From Sphingomonas sp. dw_22 (GTDB taxonomy: Bacteria; Pseudomonadota; Alphaproteobacteria; Sphingomonadales; Sphingomonadaceae), in NCBI RefSeq assembly GCF_018449795.1, contig NZ_JAAVVE010000045.1:1-34799 (forward strand): 34,799 nucleotides of DNA. Direction: 5' to 3'. The position numbers and the translations under genes were made by a program. Below the pieces are notes generated by a model. It made no database searches, had not been told where the DNA came from, and was given only the letters and a program-made list of their open reading frames with translations. Shown piece after piece: positions 34,111 to 34,799 of the stretch. How positions within the stretch are numbered: position 1 is the stretch's first letter; every line of letters starts with the position of its first letter.

Positions 34111-34431
34111 TCAGCGGCAGCGTTTCTTCGCGGTGATCGTGCGATCGACCGCGCGGCCGCCCAGCGCGCCGCCGACGCCGCCCGCCGCGGCGCCCAGCAG
34201 GCCATGGCCGATGATCGCCGGACCCGCGACCACGCCTATCACGCCGCCGGCGATCAGGCCGGCCGTGCCCTTGGAGCGGCGGCACTTCTTGTAATGGCGC
34301 GTGCTCTTCGCCTTGTAATGCTTGCTCGATTGGTGCGTGCGGGTCTGCGCCTGGGCCGCGCCGGTCGGCACGGCCATCGTGGCGGGAAAGGCGAGCGCGA
34401 CGGCACTCAGCGTGGCGATGATCTTGCGCAT
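34111..34431 (-). CDS. Small secreted glycine-zipper protein
   Basis: A 106-residue protein. A signal peptide of about 29 residues (MRKIIATLSAVALAFPATMA, ending AQAQ) is followed by a very basic stretch (SSKHYKAKSTRHYKKCRRSK). A glycine-zipper hydrophobic region follows (TAGLIAGGVIGVVAGPAIIG, then HGLLGAAAGGVGGALGG), before a basic end. Such proteins lie in the periplasm or outer membrane (for example the YMGG/17-kDa surface-antigen-like families); the role is unknown. AGGG lies eight bases before the ATG, but the intervening bases are C/T-rich, so translation may be modest. Confidence 0.75.
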   Translation of the reverse strand: MRKIIATLSAVALAFPATMAVPTGAAQAQTRTHQSSKHYKAKSTRHYKKCRRSKGTAGLIAGGVIGVVAGPAIIGHGLLGAAAGGVGGALGGRAVDRTITAKKRCR

Positions 34432-34489
34432 GGGAGGAGCCCTATCTGTTCGTTGTCGAGAGCATCAACAAGGATAGCGCCCCGGAGTT

Positions 34490-34520
34490 GCATGAACCCG
34501 AAACAACATCCCGTTCATGC
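34490..34520. promoter_or_regulatory. Inverted repeat GCATGAAC-N15-GTTCATGC upstream of tonB-like gene
   Basis: Perfect 8-bp arms, 34490-34497 and 34513-34520, lie between the divergent glycine-zipper and TonB-family genes. The position suits a repressor or activator site for either gene. It does not match the Fur or Zur consensus as I know them, so no regulator is proposed. Confidence 0.35.
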
Positions 34521-34555
34521 GGATCGCTTTGGGGCCGTCCCGCATTTTTGGAAGG

Positions 34556-34799
34556 ATGATAGCCGACGCGCACCCTGGAGTACCCGGACCCCGTGAACGA
34601 TTGCGCGGCGCGATCGGCGCGCTTGCCGTGCAGGGCCTGCTGGGCGCGCTGCTGTTCGGCGGGCTGGCGGTGAAGGGCAGCGAAGGCTCTCCGGCGATGC
34701 GCGTGCTCGATTTCGCGCTGCCTTCCCCCACGCCGACGCCCGAGCCCAGGGCGAGCAGGGCGCCGGCCCCACGGTCCCGGGGGGCGGGCCGCCGCCCGA
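34556..34799 (+). CDS. TonB-family energy transducer, 5' part
   Basis: 81 codons to the window edge. A short cytoplasmic N-terminus (MIADAHPGVPGPRERLRGAI) leads into one hydrophobic membrane helix (GALAVQGLLGALLFGGLAV). A proline-rich periplasmic start follows (FALPSPTPTPEPRASRAPAP). This is the usual N-terminal layout of TonB-family proteins that couple the proton-motive force to outer-membrane receptors. The C-terminal domain that would prove it is outside the window. GGAAGG immediately abuts the ATG with no spacer, so the start is less certain than the frame. Confidence 0.65.
   Translation, partial: MIADAHPGVPGPRERLRGAIGALAVQGLLGALLFGGLAVKGSEGSPAMRVLDFALPSPTPTPEPRASRAPAPRSRGAGRRP

Overview
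The window looks like the chromosome of a high-GC alphaproteobacterium, most likely a sphingomonad (Sphingomonas or a relative). This is an inference from several things: the GC-rich coding, the tRNA-Thr with an encoded CCA, a short intergenic palindrome of the CACCCCGGCC type common in that group, a TonB-family gene at the right edge, and the overall flavour of the proteins. No rRNA or marker gene is present to fix the genus.

Left chromosomal part (1-11899, all on the minus strand). A two-partner secretion pair comes first: the outer-membrane transporter TpsB (5234-7012), coupled by a TGATG overlap to a very large secreted TpsA adhesin that runs off the left edge. TpsA has nested internal repeats: ten tandem copies of about 201 bp set inside a longer module of about 939 bp. 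Next come a DUF1440 membrane protein and a TraB/GumN protein. A tight formaldehyde operon follows, frmA - VOC protein - purU - fghA, transcribed from 11899 down to 8695. FrmA and FghA oxidise S-hydroxymethylglutathione to formate, and PurU releases formate from 10-formyl-tetrahydrofolate.

Junction zone (about 11900-13105). There is a decayed short-chain dehydrogenase 3' end, a hairpin with a T-run that has no gene to terminate, and one AT-richer gene for a membrane protein of unknown role.

Genomic island (13104-31706). It lies between a displaced 3' fragment of a tRNA-Thr gene and an intact tRNA-Thr(GGT), in direct orientation, with a tyrosine integrase just inside the left end. The cargo is a second, very large tyrosine-recombinase-like protein, a HipBA kinase module, three small unknown genes, an XRE-ImmA/IrrE pair, an HNH endonuclease, and a three-gene minus-strand operon. 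That operon encodes a roughly 1,990-residue DUF4011/SF1-helicase/Vsr-like-nuclease/DUF3320 protein, then an SbcD-like phosphoesterase, then an SbcC-like ATPase without a zinc hook. It looks like an anti-phage or anti-plasmid system and is the best candidate here for an incompletely described system. In this sequence the large helicase gene carries an apparent one-base deletion near 29731-29741 that splits it into two frames.

Right chromosomal part (31707-34799). Two small genes overlap tail to tail, followed by an M24 aminopeptidase P, a palindromic repeat with 26-bp arms, a small secreted glycine-zipper protein, and the 5' end of a TonB-family gene on the plus strand.
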